Positions 1 to 10,887 of a stretch of DNA of 64,000 nucleotides are shown piece after piece (position 1 is the stretch's first letter; each line of letters opens with the position of its first letter). Under the pieces are notes generated by a model, which was given only the letters and a program-made list of their open reading frames with translations, had not been told where the DNA came from and ran no database searches. The DNA comes from Telopea speciosissima (lineage: Eukaryota > Streptophyta > Magnoliopsida > Proteales > Proteaceae), in assembly GCF_018873765.1 (NCBI RefSeq), contig NC_057925.1, positions 46,841,010 to 46,905,009 on the forward strand, given 5' to 3'. The translations under genes were made by a program, and so were the position numbers.

Positions 1-1611
1 CATTTTACCCATTCTTCTATGTTTATAAATTTGAAAAGACCTAAGTGCCCTGACCTATTTGTTCATAATATGAAAAGACCTTTTTGCCCTAACATAATTT
101 CAAAAGACCCTTTTACCCCAGCTATTTGTTTTTAAGAACCTAATCTAACCTAATTACCAAAATGCCCTTGCTAGGGCATAGTTACCAAAATGCCCTCATC
201 TTCCCCAAAATCCATCTTCCATTTCTGGAACTTCTCCCAAACGAACATTCTTCTTCCCCACTGTTGCTTTTCTTTCTTTTTCTTTAATACCCTAAACCTG
301 TAAACCCATCTCTTTCTCCATACGAAACTAAAGCCCAAGCCCCCATCTCCATCTCGAATACCAGTGTCTCTCCCTCTTTCTCTCTCATCACATGATCTGA
401 ATCGCTCTGTTTAATTTCTCCCAGAGCAGACAAGAAAGTGAGGGAAGCTCAATAACTTTTGTCGTTACTTGATTCTTTCCATCTTTCCTTGTTTCTCCTT
501 TCACCTCCCTTATTTCTATTAGAAATTTTTACTGCAAAGATCATCAAAGATTATGGTTCGATTCTATATCTCACACGACAATAAGGCTTTAACTTGGAAC
601 TGACTCAACATTGAGCTACATAATTTCTCAATTTTGTGATGATCGGAAGAAAAGGAAGAAGACAGGTCACACCAAGACGTCTGATTATGAGAGAAATAAT
701 CTTCATCTGATATCTTTTAGGATAGCAATAAATTTGCATAGAAACTACAGTGGATTGTGTACAAATCTCTGTTTCTAAGAGTTGGGGTTAATGCTCAGAA
801 AGTGGAAGTCTTTGTCACCTCTATTGGACTGTCATTGTAACCCTAAGGAGGTTTTACCGAAATGGTTAGGGAACAGCTTTCAGGGAATCGATCGAAAGCT
901 GTAACCCTACCATTTTGTGGTTCTAATAAGGGAATCGATCGATTGTGAGATTTTTTCCCTATGATTTCTACTCTCTTCCTTTCTCCCTCATCTCTGTGGC
1001 TGATACTGCTGACAGAATCCTTCAATTTTCTCTATCCTCTTTTCCTTGTCTATTCTCCCCTGTGAAAGCCTGTTCGTCCTCTTTTCTGTTGGGTTATTGT
1101 TGGTAGGCTATTCTGCTGTCAAGAATTCTCTGAAACAACACTGAAAAAAATTTTCTGCTATTAACAGATCAGTTTATTTTTATGAATCTCGCTGGAGATG
1201 AAGGCCAGACCTTCGTTTCCTCTGTTATGGGTGTTTTATAGGTTGGAGGAGGAGGAGGAGGAGGAAGAAGAAGAAGAAGAAGCAAGAAGAAGGGTAAAAG
1301 GGTCATGTTACATGAACCCAGGGTTAGTTTGGGCATTTAGATTATTCAATGCCCAAAGGTCTTTTCATATTGTGAACAAATAGGTGAGGGCATTTAGGAT
1401 TTTTCAAATTTATAAAAATAGAAGAAAGCGTAAAATGGTCAAGATTTTAGCACTTAACGGCTAAACTTAACGGTTTGGACTTGTCTGGCATTAGGGGGTA
1501 AAGTGGGGGTGGTACGTGGAATTATGAGGGGTGGTACGCGGAATTGTCAGAGCCTTAGGGGGGTACGAGGAATATTGGGTGCATCATAGGGGGGTACGTG
1601 TACTTTACCCT
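1..1611. mobile_element. Right part of a MULE-like long-inverted-repeat element, cut by the window edge
   Basis: Bases 1-130 and 1330-1440 are inverted copies of one another: the arm holding TTTATAAATTTGAAAA and then GAAAAGACC is found reversed near 1360-1410. Outside the right arm the sequence continues to a clear terminus at 1611, which read from the outside begins AGGGTAAAGTACACGTACC, a start typical of plant Mutator-like elements with long terminal inverted repeats. The matching left terminus must lie before base 1. The interior (130-1330) holds no convincing gene, only pyrimidine-rich UTR-like sequence and a GGA/GAA run at 1243-1283. Membership of the Mutator superfamily is inferred from the inverted-repeat architecture; no transposase is visible. 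Confidence 0.6.
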
Positions 1612-2321
1612 AAAAAATAGGAAAAACTACAAAATTCTACACTTTTTTCATTTACAAAACTAACCACTCTATGTTTCAGTTAACTAAAACACACAATTTT
1701 TGGGTTTGAGATTACAAACCTAGACAAACCAGTAATTATCTTTCAACAATGAATATTATTTGACCATTTTACCCCTGATTTCCTCTACCCTACCTTTCTG
1801 ACCACCATGTCCATCACTCCTATGAGCAACCCCACCCTTCTTTGAAACCCTGCCTAAGACTTCCCTGAAACCCCTTAGCCCTAGTCTTGCAATCGCCTCA
1901 TGGCTCCTCCTAACGATTTTTCCTTTTCTAGATTACTCAAAAGCCTCAAGCATCCACTAGTAGCACCGCCAATATGCGTTGATCATCTCTCTCTCTCTTT
2001 GACGATGGTAGTAGACAGAGAAGAAAAGAGGAACAAAGACATACTGGAAATAATTTCAGATTTCACAACTCCATTAGTGAAAATGGCAAATGGATTTTCT
2101 ATGTTTTCAAGGCGTTTTCCAGTGGTTGCAAGGGAAGTGACCACTAGCATGAGGGTGGTGCTCGTAGGAGGGCTCGCAACGGGTGCAACAGCGGTAGTTT
2201 TTACCAGGGAAGATGGTCAGGAGAAGGAAGGTCTTAGGTGGGGTCTAGGGTTGCAGAGAGGGTTTGCGGTTGTTGCGGCCAGTTAGAGGAGGTGTCAGCA
2301 AGAGGGAGAGATGGTGATGAT

Positions 2322-2877
2322 TAGGGGTGCAAGTTTGGCCCTGTAGGCCCGAACCCGCCCTAGCCCGCCCTGAGCCCGAATAGGGTCTGGGCTGAGATAT
2401 TTGGCCCTGAGGGCGGGTCAGGGCTGGAAATTTTTGGCCCTGAATCAGGGTCGGGTCGGGTTAGGGTTGAGGCTTCGGGCTAAGCTTGGCCTAGCCCGGC
2501 CCGACCTTGATTTAAGTTATACTATAAAATATATGTTGATATAATATATATACATTATAAACTTTAAATATCACCCACAATTTTATATAATATATTTTAT
2601 ATGAAGACAATAAGTGATATAATACATTTTATTATAGTGTTATTTTATGTAAAATTGATAATGTTCTCCCCGGCCCGTTCCAGCCTATGCATTTCTTTCC
2701 CCCTCCCTATGATCAGGGACAATCAGGGTCAACCAGGCCCGACCCTGAGGGTGGGTCAGGGTTGGATTTTTCTGGCCCTGAGTCAGGGTCGGGTCGGGCC
2801 TGGGCCTAGATAAGGGAACTTAGGGTTGGGCTAGGGTTCTATAAAGCCCAGCCCAACCCGACCCTATTGTAGCCCTA
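2322..2877. mobile_element. hAT-type non-autonomous element, 556 bp
   Basis: Perfect 8-bp target duplications GTGATGAT flank the element at 2314-2321 and 2878-2885. The ends are imperfect inverted repeats: TAGGGGTGCAAG on the left and, reversed, TAGGGCTACAAT on the right. The interior is dominated by inverted GGTCGGGTCGGG / CCCGACCC tracts at both ends around an AT-rich core, giving a hairpin-capable structure. The 8-bp duplication and TAGGG ends are those of the hAT superfamily. There is no coding capacity. Confidence 0.85.
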
Positions 2878-3036
2878 GTGATGATGATGGTACCAGCAGT
2901 GGTGGTTGTGGGTGGATGGAGGAATTAGGGGTAAAATGGTAAATATATATATATATATATATGTACTTGATTAAGGGAAAATCATTGTTTTGGTTAGTTT
3001 TGTAAATACAAACCCAAAACTGAACATTTTTGTTAA

Positions 3037-3206
3037 GGGAAAAAGAACTATGTTTGGGAGTGTGGCCTACGCTAGCACTCCCATGAATCTATCTCTCTCC
3101 TCCCCATATGAAATGGCAGTCCTGCCCCTTTGTTTTAAAAAGGAAAGAGATAGACATATGGGAGTGCTGGCATAGGCCACACTCACGGACAGAAAACTGC
3201 TTCCTG
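3037..3206. mobile_element. MITE, family A copy 1 (170 bp, 8-bp TSD)
   Basis: TTTGTTAA occurs immediately on both sides (3029-3036 and 3207-3214). The interior is an inverted repeat: GTGTGGCCTACGCTAGCACTCCCATG on one arm and its near-complement ending in AGGCCACACTC on the other, with ATCTATCTCTCTCC / GGAAAGAGATAGA further in. It lies in the right arm of the element at 1618-3281 and so is younger. Related copies occur near 8843, 37035, 37460 and 58976. Confidence 0.8.
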
Positions 3207-3281
3207 TTTGTTAATTAAAATAGTGAGTGGATAATTTTGTAAGAGCAAACCCATATATGTCTAATACTGTAATTTTTCCTA

Positions 3282-5046
3282 ACAAATATCACAAATAAGG
3301 CTCTGTATGGCAACGTTCTTTTTAAGCAATTTTAGTGTTTTTTCGCTTTTTTGGAACAGAGACACATTAAAAACTATATGGTACGTCCAGTTTTATTTTA
3401 ATTTTTTTTAAACGAACCGGACACTTGGCACACTTTTAGCACACATTTGCAAAAAAAACCAAAATCATGTTTCTCACATTAGAGAAACACTTCAACAATT
3501 TTCAGAGAAACACAATGCCCACTTAAGTTAGCTAGGGTATTTTGGGATTCCATGAAAAACATAACATAGATGATGTTTTGCCCTAAAACCTCACAATCTT
3601 CACTCGCAAGACTACCTTCTCACTCGACCTCTACAAATCCGAGAAAAACTCAGGTGCTCTCTTCGCCCACGACCTCTGCAACTCTCTGTTGGTGCTCTCT
3701 TTGTACTCAGCCAAATCAGGCCACGCTGCCTCATCCTTACAGGTGATCTCTGAGATTTGACCATTTGACAACTCTCTCTCCCCTGTCATGATACCCCCAC
3801 CTCGCCACGCCTCTGACAACCTCTCATCTTCTTTGGTTCTTCACAACCCGTCTTGTGCAATCCTTTTGAGTCACTTCTAGGTACCTCTCCTTCTCCCTCT
3901 AGTAAGCTTGATGATGGAGATTTCTTTAAAGAGGATGCTTCCACTGATTGGATTGTTGGGGGAAACCCTAGAAAGCTCGCCTTGTCTTTTCTCGATGGTG
4001 GGTTCAATTCGTCCCTGTTTTAATCGGCATTGATAGCCATTTCATGTGGGCGGGCTCTATCCAGTGCAGCTCCTTGGCGTTTAGCCTAATATAGCATGCA
4101 GGTGTCATCCACTATATTCAGTTGGTCATCTATGGTCGAATTCAATCCATTTCTTTGTTATTTATTGCCTTTGATTTTATCAGAAGTTTCTAACTCAATC
4201 GATGGGTTTGGAGGAAGTAGTACTGTTGGTGAACTGTGTTGCACTCCCAGCTTTCTAGAAGAGTATTTTTTGGGACTCTGATTATGATAGCTTTGAGCCA
4301 ATCCAAAAGAGACTGTATGAGGATTTGAGGGATGTTGTTCTCAAAGTGTCTACGCTTGGAAACTTCCAGCAACCCTTGAGAGCATTATTGATGTTGGTTT
4401 GCTTTCCCAGTGGTGCCAAGGTTCTGGTGAATCATCCTTGGTGGGTACCCAAGGGAACCTATGTCAACGGTCGTGCCATTGAGATGACCAGTATTTTGGG
4501 TCTTTTCTTTCATGTCAGTACTCTTCCTAATAATAGTATAATACTATATTCGAGAGTGAACCTGATGTTAGGCGAGTTTGATTTCTTCTTTTTTCTCAAC
4601 TTCTATTGCCAATACTATTTAATCTCTTTTATCTTATTTTTAAATGTAACGAATTTCGATACATTTTCATATGTGGGCAAGGGTCATTTGACTTTCATAG
4701 ATATACCAAATCCTTGCTCAAAACTTGTTGAAAAGGTCTCTTAAATCTTAACTACATGGTCATCTCAGTTCTGAACAAGAAGCGAGAAGGTAATTCATAG
4801 AGGAGGAGAAGACAAAGTTTGACCTGAGCCAATCCTCAAATAAGAACATCGTAACCCCACTTCCTTCACCCTCAATAGAAATATGTATTCTACATGAATT
4901 CACTGCGATTTTGTTCCTGTTGGTCACTGCCATTATAACCCCCACCCCTTCACCCCCAAAAGAAATATGGCATTATTTTTTCAGTTTGCAATGATTTTTT
5001 TTGTACATTTTATGATTTAAAAAACATGAGACAATCAATTACGGTG
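3282..5046. other. No supported gene; unrecognised open frame at 4325-4744
   Basis: The stretch is AT-rich with poly-T and poly-A tracts. A 139-codon open frame on the plus strand (4325-4744) starts with a plausible soluble sequence but ends in a hydrophobic AT-rich run. I recognise no domain and see no supporting splice structure. It may be a decayed gene fragment. Confidence 0.3.
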
Positions 5047-5051
5047 TAGGT

Positions 5052-7025
5052 TGTTGGATAACCTAGAGGGGGTGAATAGGTTATCACTAGTGAATTTGTC
5101 CTTTTTAAAATTTCTTTGAAAATAAACAAGATAGATAGAGGCAAAGTGCGCAAATAGAAAGACACACCAAATTTATAGTGGTTCTGCTAAACTTAGCCTA
5201 CGTCCACTCCTCTCAACCTTGAGAGAATTCACTAATTCATTCCTTTCAGTACAGTAGGTGGGAAGAAGTATTGTTAGCAAAAACGCGTTTAAAACGGAGT
5301 TTTAAACACGTTTTCGTTTTTTACCGTTTTAAACACGTTTTGCAGTATGCTTCCCAAACAAACGATAAAAAAGGCAAACGGCAAGCATTCCCGTTTTAAA
5401 CACGTTTAAAACAAGTTTAAAACACGTTCCCCTTTTTTTGGCTTTTTTTACAACCTTGGACTTAACTGACCATATCTCTCTCTCTTGAACTCTGATCGGC
5501 TTGATTCTTTCATCGACGTAAAGATGACTCAAAGGGCTATATTTTTCATGATCTCACCTTCAATTCAAAGTCAATGCATGGATACCGAAAATAGAAGCAT
5601 GTATTTCAAATAAAAAGTCCTCAATTTATATGAGAATAGTGACCCTTTTTTTGTTCTATTTTTTTAAAATATAAACGTTTAAAACCCATACTGTCTGTTT
5701 TTCATTTTTTACCGTTCTCTATTTTTTTGACCGTTTTATTTGATCGTTCGTTTGTAATTTTTTACCGTTTAAAATCTGTACCGTAAAACTCCGTTTTATT
5801 ACCGTTTTCATTTTTGCTAACTATGGGAAGAACACCTTTACAATATTTTTTCACGGGATAAGAGAATCCCAATCTTTTAAGGATAAGAGAATCCAAAATC
5901 TTTTGAGGATAAGAGGATCTTTGCAATGCCTAAGTACAGTATAGGCCAATGCAACCAATGTTTTACAAACTTAAAAGCATAAACTAAATACAAGAGAAAT
6001 AAAGGTAAAATTACCTAGGCAAGGAGTGTGATGTGTACTCCTTGCAAGTGCCAAATGATGCGAGTGTATGCTTGCAAAATGAAGACCTTCTTTAAGATTT
6101 ATTCCTTAGAGAGTAAGCTTGGGAAGGTTCTTTAGCCTTTGAAGTCAACTCTTGATTGATGCGGACAAGACTTCAATTATGAGAGCAATTATCACTTTTC
6201 ACCTTTCTCAAAAGTAGGATTTTGGACTGTAGTTAATAGGTGAAAAGGTCTGACATGTTCTCTATTTATAGGCTCATTAATGGTCTAAGAAATATGTGCA
6301 GAAAGTGCTCTAACGGCTCTATTTTTACCAATCCGATCGACCTGAAGATTGATCCGGTCAATCGAATTCTAGTCGTTACAAAAATTAGCCGTTGGAGGGC
6401 AATAGGGCCATCCGGTCGATGTCCGATCTACCGGATCAAGTGGGACGATGATTCGGTTGATCGGATCATCAATGGGAATATACCCATGAAGCTTCTGCCC
6501 AATTCGGTCTATGCATGTACTGAGATCCGGTCGACCGGATGCTTAGATCGGATCACAGTCAAGACTTGATTCCGATCATTTGACTGAGGGGATTGGTCCG
6601 GGTCTTTTTCCAACCAATTTGGTCATATTTAAGGGTCATGGAGGGGTTCATTTATAACCTCCTAAGGTCTCTAAGTGATGTAAGTACTTATTAATTTAAG
6701 TTATGCAAGTATAAGTATGCAATGAGTGTTCTAAGAGTGCACACAAGCATCTTTGTCTTCCTTGCTTCACATGTCATTCTTCGACCTTCAAAAGCTCTTT
6801 TGATGTCTTCTACACTTGTCAAGCTTTGTCATGCCTTCATGGTCTTGATCTTCAATGGTTAGTTCTTGAACTTCTCTTTATTATCTTCTCGTACTTTGTG
6901 TCTTCAAGTTCCTCATCTTATTTTCCTGTTGTCATAGAGACACACACAAGACCACACACACAACCTTGTCTATATGTTTGTTATCATCAAAACACTCATG
7001 GAGGTGGAGTTAGTATACCCCAACA
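5052..7025. mobile_element. Solo LTR (TG...CA) with 5-bp TSD
   Basis: The segment begins TGTTGGATAACC and ends ATACCCCAACA. It is flanked by identical 5-bp duplications TAGGT (5047-5051 and 7026-7030). TGTTGG/CCAACA ends plus a 5-bp duplication are diagnostic of an LTR, and no internal retrotransposon domains follow, so it is a solo LTR left by LTR-LTR recombination. Its length of 1974 bp includes a 557-bp hAT-type insertion (5268-5824); the original LTR was about 1.41 kb. Parts of it (the CTAGAGGGGGTGAATAGG start and the TATAGTGGTTC motif) resemble the sequence at 29217-29420. Confidence 0.85.
5268..5824. mobile_element. hAT-type non-autonomous element, family B copy 1 (557 bp)
   Basis: The 8-bp duplication GGGAAGAA flanks it at 5260-5267 and 5825-5832. 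The ends are inverted: GTATTGTTAGCAAAAACG on the left and, reversed, ATAGTTAGCAAAAATG on the right. The subterminal regions are filled with repeated GTTTTAAACACGTTT / ACCGTTTTAAA motifs in both orientations, as in hAT elements with clustered transposase sites. A second copy lies at 60078-60689. Confidence 0.85.
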
Positions 7026-7030
7026 TAGGT

Positions 7031-7426
7031 AGCATTTTATGTAATTTTTTGTGAACAAGAGAAACGATTCTGTTAAGTGCGACTCATACAGGTTTATGTT
7101 GTTTCCAAGTTATAGAAATATTTTTTTTTTAGTGTTACCATATAACATTTGATGACCTAGAAACGCTCAAAAAACATAGAAATACATAGAACTGTGCTAG
7201 ACCTAGAAATACTCATAAAAACACATAAACTTTGCCATACATAGCCTTAGGGGCCAAAGCTAATCAATTTTTCGTTGGTGGGGTGGAATTAGAAGCTCAG
7301 TGGGAGGTGGGAGGCAAGAGCCAGAGATTTAGGAATCGGTATGGATACGGTATCAGATTGGCCTGTATCATTTTTTATAGAATAGATTTACCTTTATTTT
7401 TCTCCAAAATTTAAATAAATGGGCTA
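7031..7426. other. No gene seen
   Basis: AT-rich spacer between the solo LTR and a small inverted-repeat element. The short open frame at 7232-7414 is not supported by any recognisable feature. Confidence 0.4.
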
Positions 7427-7610
7427 AAGAACACTAACTAGTCGTCTAGACCTTGCACCAGCGCAGGGGCAAATGAAAGTGCGCATAAAGGCATTGATTT
7501 GGATGGGATTTTTTATTTCACTCGGGTTGAATGGTCTTTCGTTCATAGAGTCATTGGTTTATGTCTAGGTGCAAGAACCACGCTAGCCATGCGACTAGTT
7601 AGCATTCTTT
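7427..7610. mobile_element. Small inverted-repeat element (MITE), about 184 bp
   Basis: The left end AAGAACACTAACTAGTCG is matched in reverse by the right end (read outward, AAGAATGCTAACTAGTCG). Inside, TTGCACCAGCG and its approximate complement near 7580 continue the hairpin. No target duplication was fixed. Confidence 0.6.
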
Positions 7611-7619
7611 TCACCTAAA

Positions 7620-7830
7620 TTTTTTATTATATCTTTACGAGATCGGACATGATAAATCTATATCAACCTTTGAGGATGCTGATATGAATTGATAATCAGA
7701 CATCAATTCCTCAAACCATAGTGGGAGTTGGGCTGCTACGAACTCGTTGTAGGGGAGTCAATGTTCGCCATGATTGAATATTGAATGTACCCACTATTGC
7801 TTATGAATATGTCGACATTGAGACTCAATC
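7620..7830 (+). repeat. Dispersed direct repeat, copy 1
   Basis: ATCTTTACGAGATCGG followed by TCAACC and CAAACCATAGTGGGAG recurs in the same order and spacing at 9295-9490 on the same strand, about 1.67 kb away, at roughly 80% similarity by eye. The family is not recognised. Confidence 0.6.
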
Positions 7831-8154
7831 TGCACCGTCCAAATGGGAGCTCGTCCAGGTGGCGAGCTTCTCTGCAACGCCACAAGATGTTTACTGCGCC
7901 ATAGAGGAGTCCAATCCTTCTGTTGGTTTTTTGAGGATGATACTTGTGAACATTTTTTTATTTTTTTTCAATATTTGGTTAGGTCAAGAATTATTATTTG
8001 ACTAGGTCAAGAAGTCTTTTGGGAAATGATTGTTTTTTCTTTTCAAAACTCCTATGCGATACAGTTTATTGTACACATATATGTACATTTACATTTGTGT
8101 TTATTATCATTCTTAAGAACATACAAAATCATGACTATATGAACGAAGGCCAAA

Positions 8155-8270
8155 TGTTCTCTATGCTTGCACCCAAACACATGGGGGTGGATGAAATGAC
8201 CACCCTCCCCCTTGAATGACAAGAATAGCCCATGTGTCTGGGCGCAGCCTGCACTGCAGCACAGAGAACA
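8155..8270. mobile_element. MITE, family C copy 1 (116 bp)
   Basis: Terminal inverted repeats TGTTCTCTATGC and, reversed from the right end, TGTTCTCTGTGCTGCAG. Inside are CCCAAACACATGGGGG and CCCATGTGTCTGGG arms and a short core (ATGACCACCCT). Copies of nearly the same length occur at 24225-24340 and 58833-58954. Confidence 0.7.
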
Positions 8271-8842
8271 TCACATAAACAAAATATTTAATTGTCTATA
8301 ATCATTAACAATTTTAGATTAAAACCTAAGAGCAATAACCGCCCATAAAATCATGTAAACTAATAATTTAAATATATCTTCCCTTCTCTATCTACCCATC
8401 TCTCCCTATTGATCTTTATCGGATTTTCAACCTCTCAAGTGTGGTGCATTGCGTAGTGCACCACACTTGAGAATCCAACCATAAAAACATGGGCAATGGC
8501 ATCTTTTATCCTTCAAATGTTGGGTGGACAGTTGGATTCTCAAGTGTGGTGCATTGGGCATAGTGCATTGCAATTGAGAGGATAAATTTCCATCTTTGTC
8601 CCAATATTTGCTTCCTCCCTATGACCCCTTCTCTCTCTCAATCTCCTTTTCTCTATCGGTTTTGATGGCCTTCAATTACCCAGATGTTGATGCCCAATTA
8701 CCAGTTTACCACTGTTACTCCTGAAAGTCACCTTGCCTAATTTATTTTTGTTTTTGTTTCCTCATTCAAGGTTGATTAGTAGTAAAAACATATCAATGTT
8801 AGCAGGTTATTTGGATAATATTTTTTTGGGAGAGGGATGGCC

Positions 8843-8976
8843 CGGATGGGTATGCTAGCATCCTATGTGTCTATCTCTCTCTTCCCCCCTTTGAAGGGTA
8901 AGAGAGTCATTTTAAAGGGGGAAGAGAGAGATAAACACATGGGGTGCTAGCATACAGTATACCGCTAGCATATCCA
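8843..8976. mobile_element. MITE related to family A
   Basis: An inverted repeat of GGGTATGCTAGCATCC with TATGTGTCTATCTCTCTC against GAGAGAGATAAACACATG and GGGGTGCTAGCATA. The inner TCTATCTCTCTC arms are shared with family A, while the GCTAGCAT outer arm differs. A further GCTAGCATAT repeat lies just outside at 8964-8973. Confidence 0.5.
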
Positions 8977-9294
8977 ACCTTTTTCTGATATATATATATT
9001 TTTTTATAGAATGTTTAAGAAGCAAGTTTTAAAAGGGAAAAAACATAAGTAAATTGTGGATTATTCATTCGTTCATTTAATTAATGATTCACCTAAAAGC
9101 TTTTGGACTTGTAGAGATTAACCTAGGCGATGATGGTAATGGGGAGGGGTGAATAAGAAGCCTTATTCTCCAGGTTGTGAATGACGAGTTCTTCTTTGAT
9201 GGGGAGGAACTGGAAGCCCGTTTGGAGTTGCCGCGTTGCGAACTCATTGTAGAAAAGTGAACACATGACTAGTTACGTTATATTTGCCCAAATT

Positions 9295-9500
9295 TTTTTA
9301 CATCTTTACAAGATTGGCCATGAATCAGTATCAACCTCTGTGGATGCCAATATGAATCGATAATCAGATATTAATTCTTCAAACCATAGTGGGAGCTGGG
9401 TTGCTACAAAGTCACTGTAGAAAGAGTTGGTGCTCGTCATGGATGAATATTGAATCCAACCACTAGTCCAATACTACTTATAAATATGTCAATACAAAGT
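9295..9500 (+). repeat. Dispersed direct repeat, copy 2
   Basis: Second copy of the repeat at 7620-7830. It shares CAAACCATAGTGGGAGCTGG and a following GTAGAAAGAGTTGGTGCTCG segment that aligns with the GTAGGGGAGTCAATGTTCGCC of copy 1. Confidence 0.6.
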
Positions 9501-9508
9501 GCAAGAGT

Positions 9509-9690
9509 GGCATGACCGGCTAGCTAGAAGCCGTTTAGGTAATTTGGCCTCTTAGGCTAAGATATTGACACATTTCTATTCGGCCAATCACTTATACTGG
9601 CATGACCGGCTAGCTAAAAGTCGTTTAGGTAATCAGGCCTCTTATGCCAAGTGTATTGACACATTTCTATTCGGTCAATCACTTATACTA
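9509..9690 (+). repeat. 90-bp unit repeated twice in tandem
   Basis: CATGACCGGCTAGCTAGAAG at 9511 and its near copy at 9601 start two units exactly 90 bp apart. Both contain TATTGACACATTTCTATTCGG and a CCAATCACTTATACT-like end. Just downstream (about 9758-9830) a second tandem duplication of GGGCACCGTGAGATGA with CTCTGCCC occurs. Confidence 0.75.
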
Positions 9691-9699
9691 GTTCATAAT

Positions 9700-10198
9700 C
9701 GGGCTCAAGACTAGTAATTAGGTTAATGGAAAAAGATCTCTACTTGGTGGTGTTTCCTATGCCCTCTAACAGGGCACCGTGAGATGATGCCTCTGCCCTC
9801 TCACAGGGCACCGTGAGATGACTCCTCTGCCCCCTAGGTAGATACTCAAGTGTGCTCACCCATTGGCCCAGACGCTTGTGCAGAGATCTCTTGCCCTTAG
9901 GTTAATTAGGCTATAATCGGGTTTTAAATGTGCTAATTAACTAATTGAGCTATACACAGTTCGTTCTTAAACTGTTTACAATTAGGCTAAATGGACTTAA
10001 ACGGGTTAATCTAGCTATAAATGGTCAATTATTATTTGTTCAATTCCGATCAAGCGATCATCGAGCCACTACCTTGCACCGGGATTGTCTAATTATTAAT
10101 CGGTCAATATTTGAACTTGTCATGTTCAATAATCGATCAGTCTCTCGGGTTTCAACAAGTCGATGTTGGGCCTAGTGATGCGTGGATCAACTTTTAGT
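9700..10198. other. No gene seen
   Basis: Contains the CTCTGCCC...GGGCACCGTGAGATGA duplication, then sequence rich in CTAATTAACTAATT-like motifs. The 76-codon open frame at 9945-10175 is not supported. Confidence 0.35.
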
Positions 10199-10652
10199 AT
10201 GGATTTTTATCCTCTCAATTCTTAAACTTACAATTTCTGTCAATTATCCCCTTAAAATCATAACATGTGGTACTTTTTAATCCAAGGATCATGAGAGTAT
10301 CCAACCTTAACCCAACCCCAACCCCAACCCTAACTTAACCCATTCTCTCTCCTCTCTCAATCCTCCCCGTCCCTCCCTGCCTTGGTTTCTAACAAATGGT
10401 TTTGTGGTGGCTGCCGACGATGAGTATAAGGATGGTGAAGATGGGAAGAAGATGAGAGTATGGACAACGATGGCTTTGCCGTTGGTCTTGAAGTTACCGA
10501 ATTCCACATGGCTATTGTTCCTTGGTAGCTAAAAGGGGAGCCTGGTGAGAGGAGTACGAATAGCAGTACCCCTATCAAAAAATGGTGCCCAGTCCGCCAT
10601 TGCCTTTCTTGCTCTCACTCACTCTGACCGGTAACAGTCACGGACACCGATC

Positions 10653-10656
<4 letters not shown>

Positions 10657-10690
<34 letters not shown>
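10657..10690. repeat. GA microsatellite
   Basis: An uninterrupted run of about 17 GA units. Confidence 0.95.
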
Positions 10691-10693
<3 letters not shown>

Positions 10694-10887
10694 GGCCCAA
10701 ACCCTTTAGAAAAAAAAAGTTTTTGAATCAAGAGTATGGAATCAGATCCAATGTGAATCGGCCTAAACACAAAGACATTTGCCTATGTGCACCGCCTATA
10801 ACACAACCTGCATCCATTTTTCTTTATCAAATATTAGCTGCTGCAACAGATGCTTCTATGGGGGAACGACATGTCTGTCATGTGACC

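Larger units (their letters stand above)
1618..3281. mobile_element. Non-autonomous element with long inverted repeats, enlarged by two later insertions
   Basis: The left arm (1618-1785) starts TAGGAAAAACTACAAAA and ends near ACCATTTTACCCCT. It is matched in reverse by the right arm, which is broken into 3281-3215 and 3028-2925 because a small element (3037-3206) landed in it. A 556-bp hAT-type element (2322-2877) sits in the interior. Without these insertions and their duplicated targets the element would be about 0.93 kb. No target duplication could be fixed at the outer ends. An open frame at 1900-2286 lies inside, but I do not recognise it. Confidence 0.6.

Noticed and set aside
1900..2286. 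128-codon open frame
   Set aside because: No recognisable domain, located inside a non-autonomous inverted-repeat element, and no splice or promoter support.
4325..4744. 139-codon open frame as a gene
   Set aside because: The second half translates AT-rich sequence into a hydrophobic run and no family is recognised; recorded only as an unrecognised frame.
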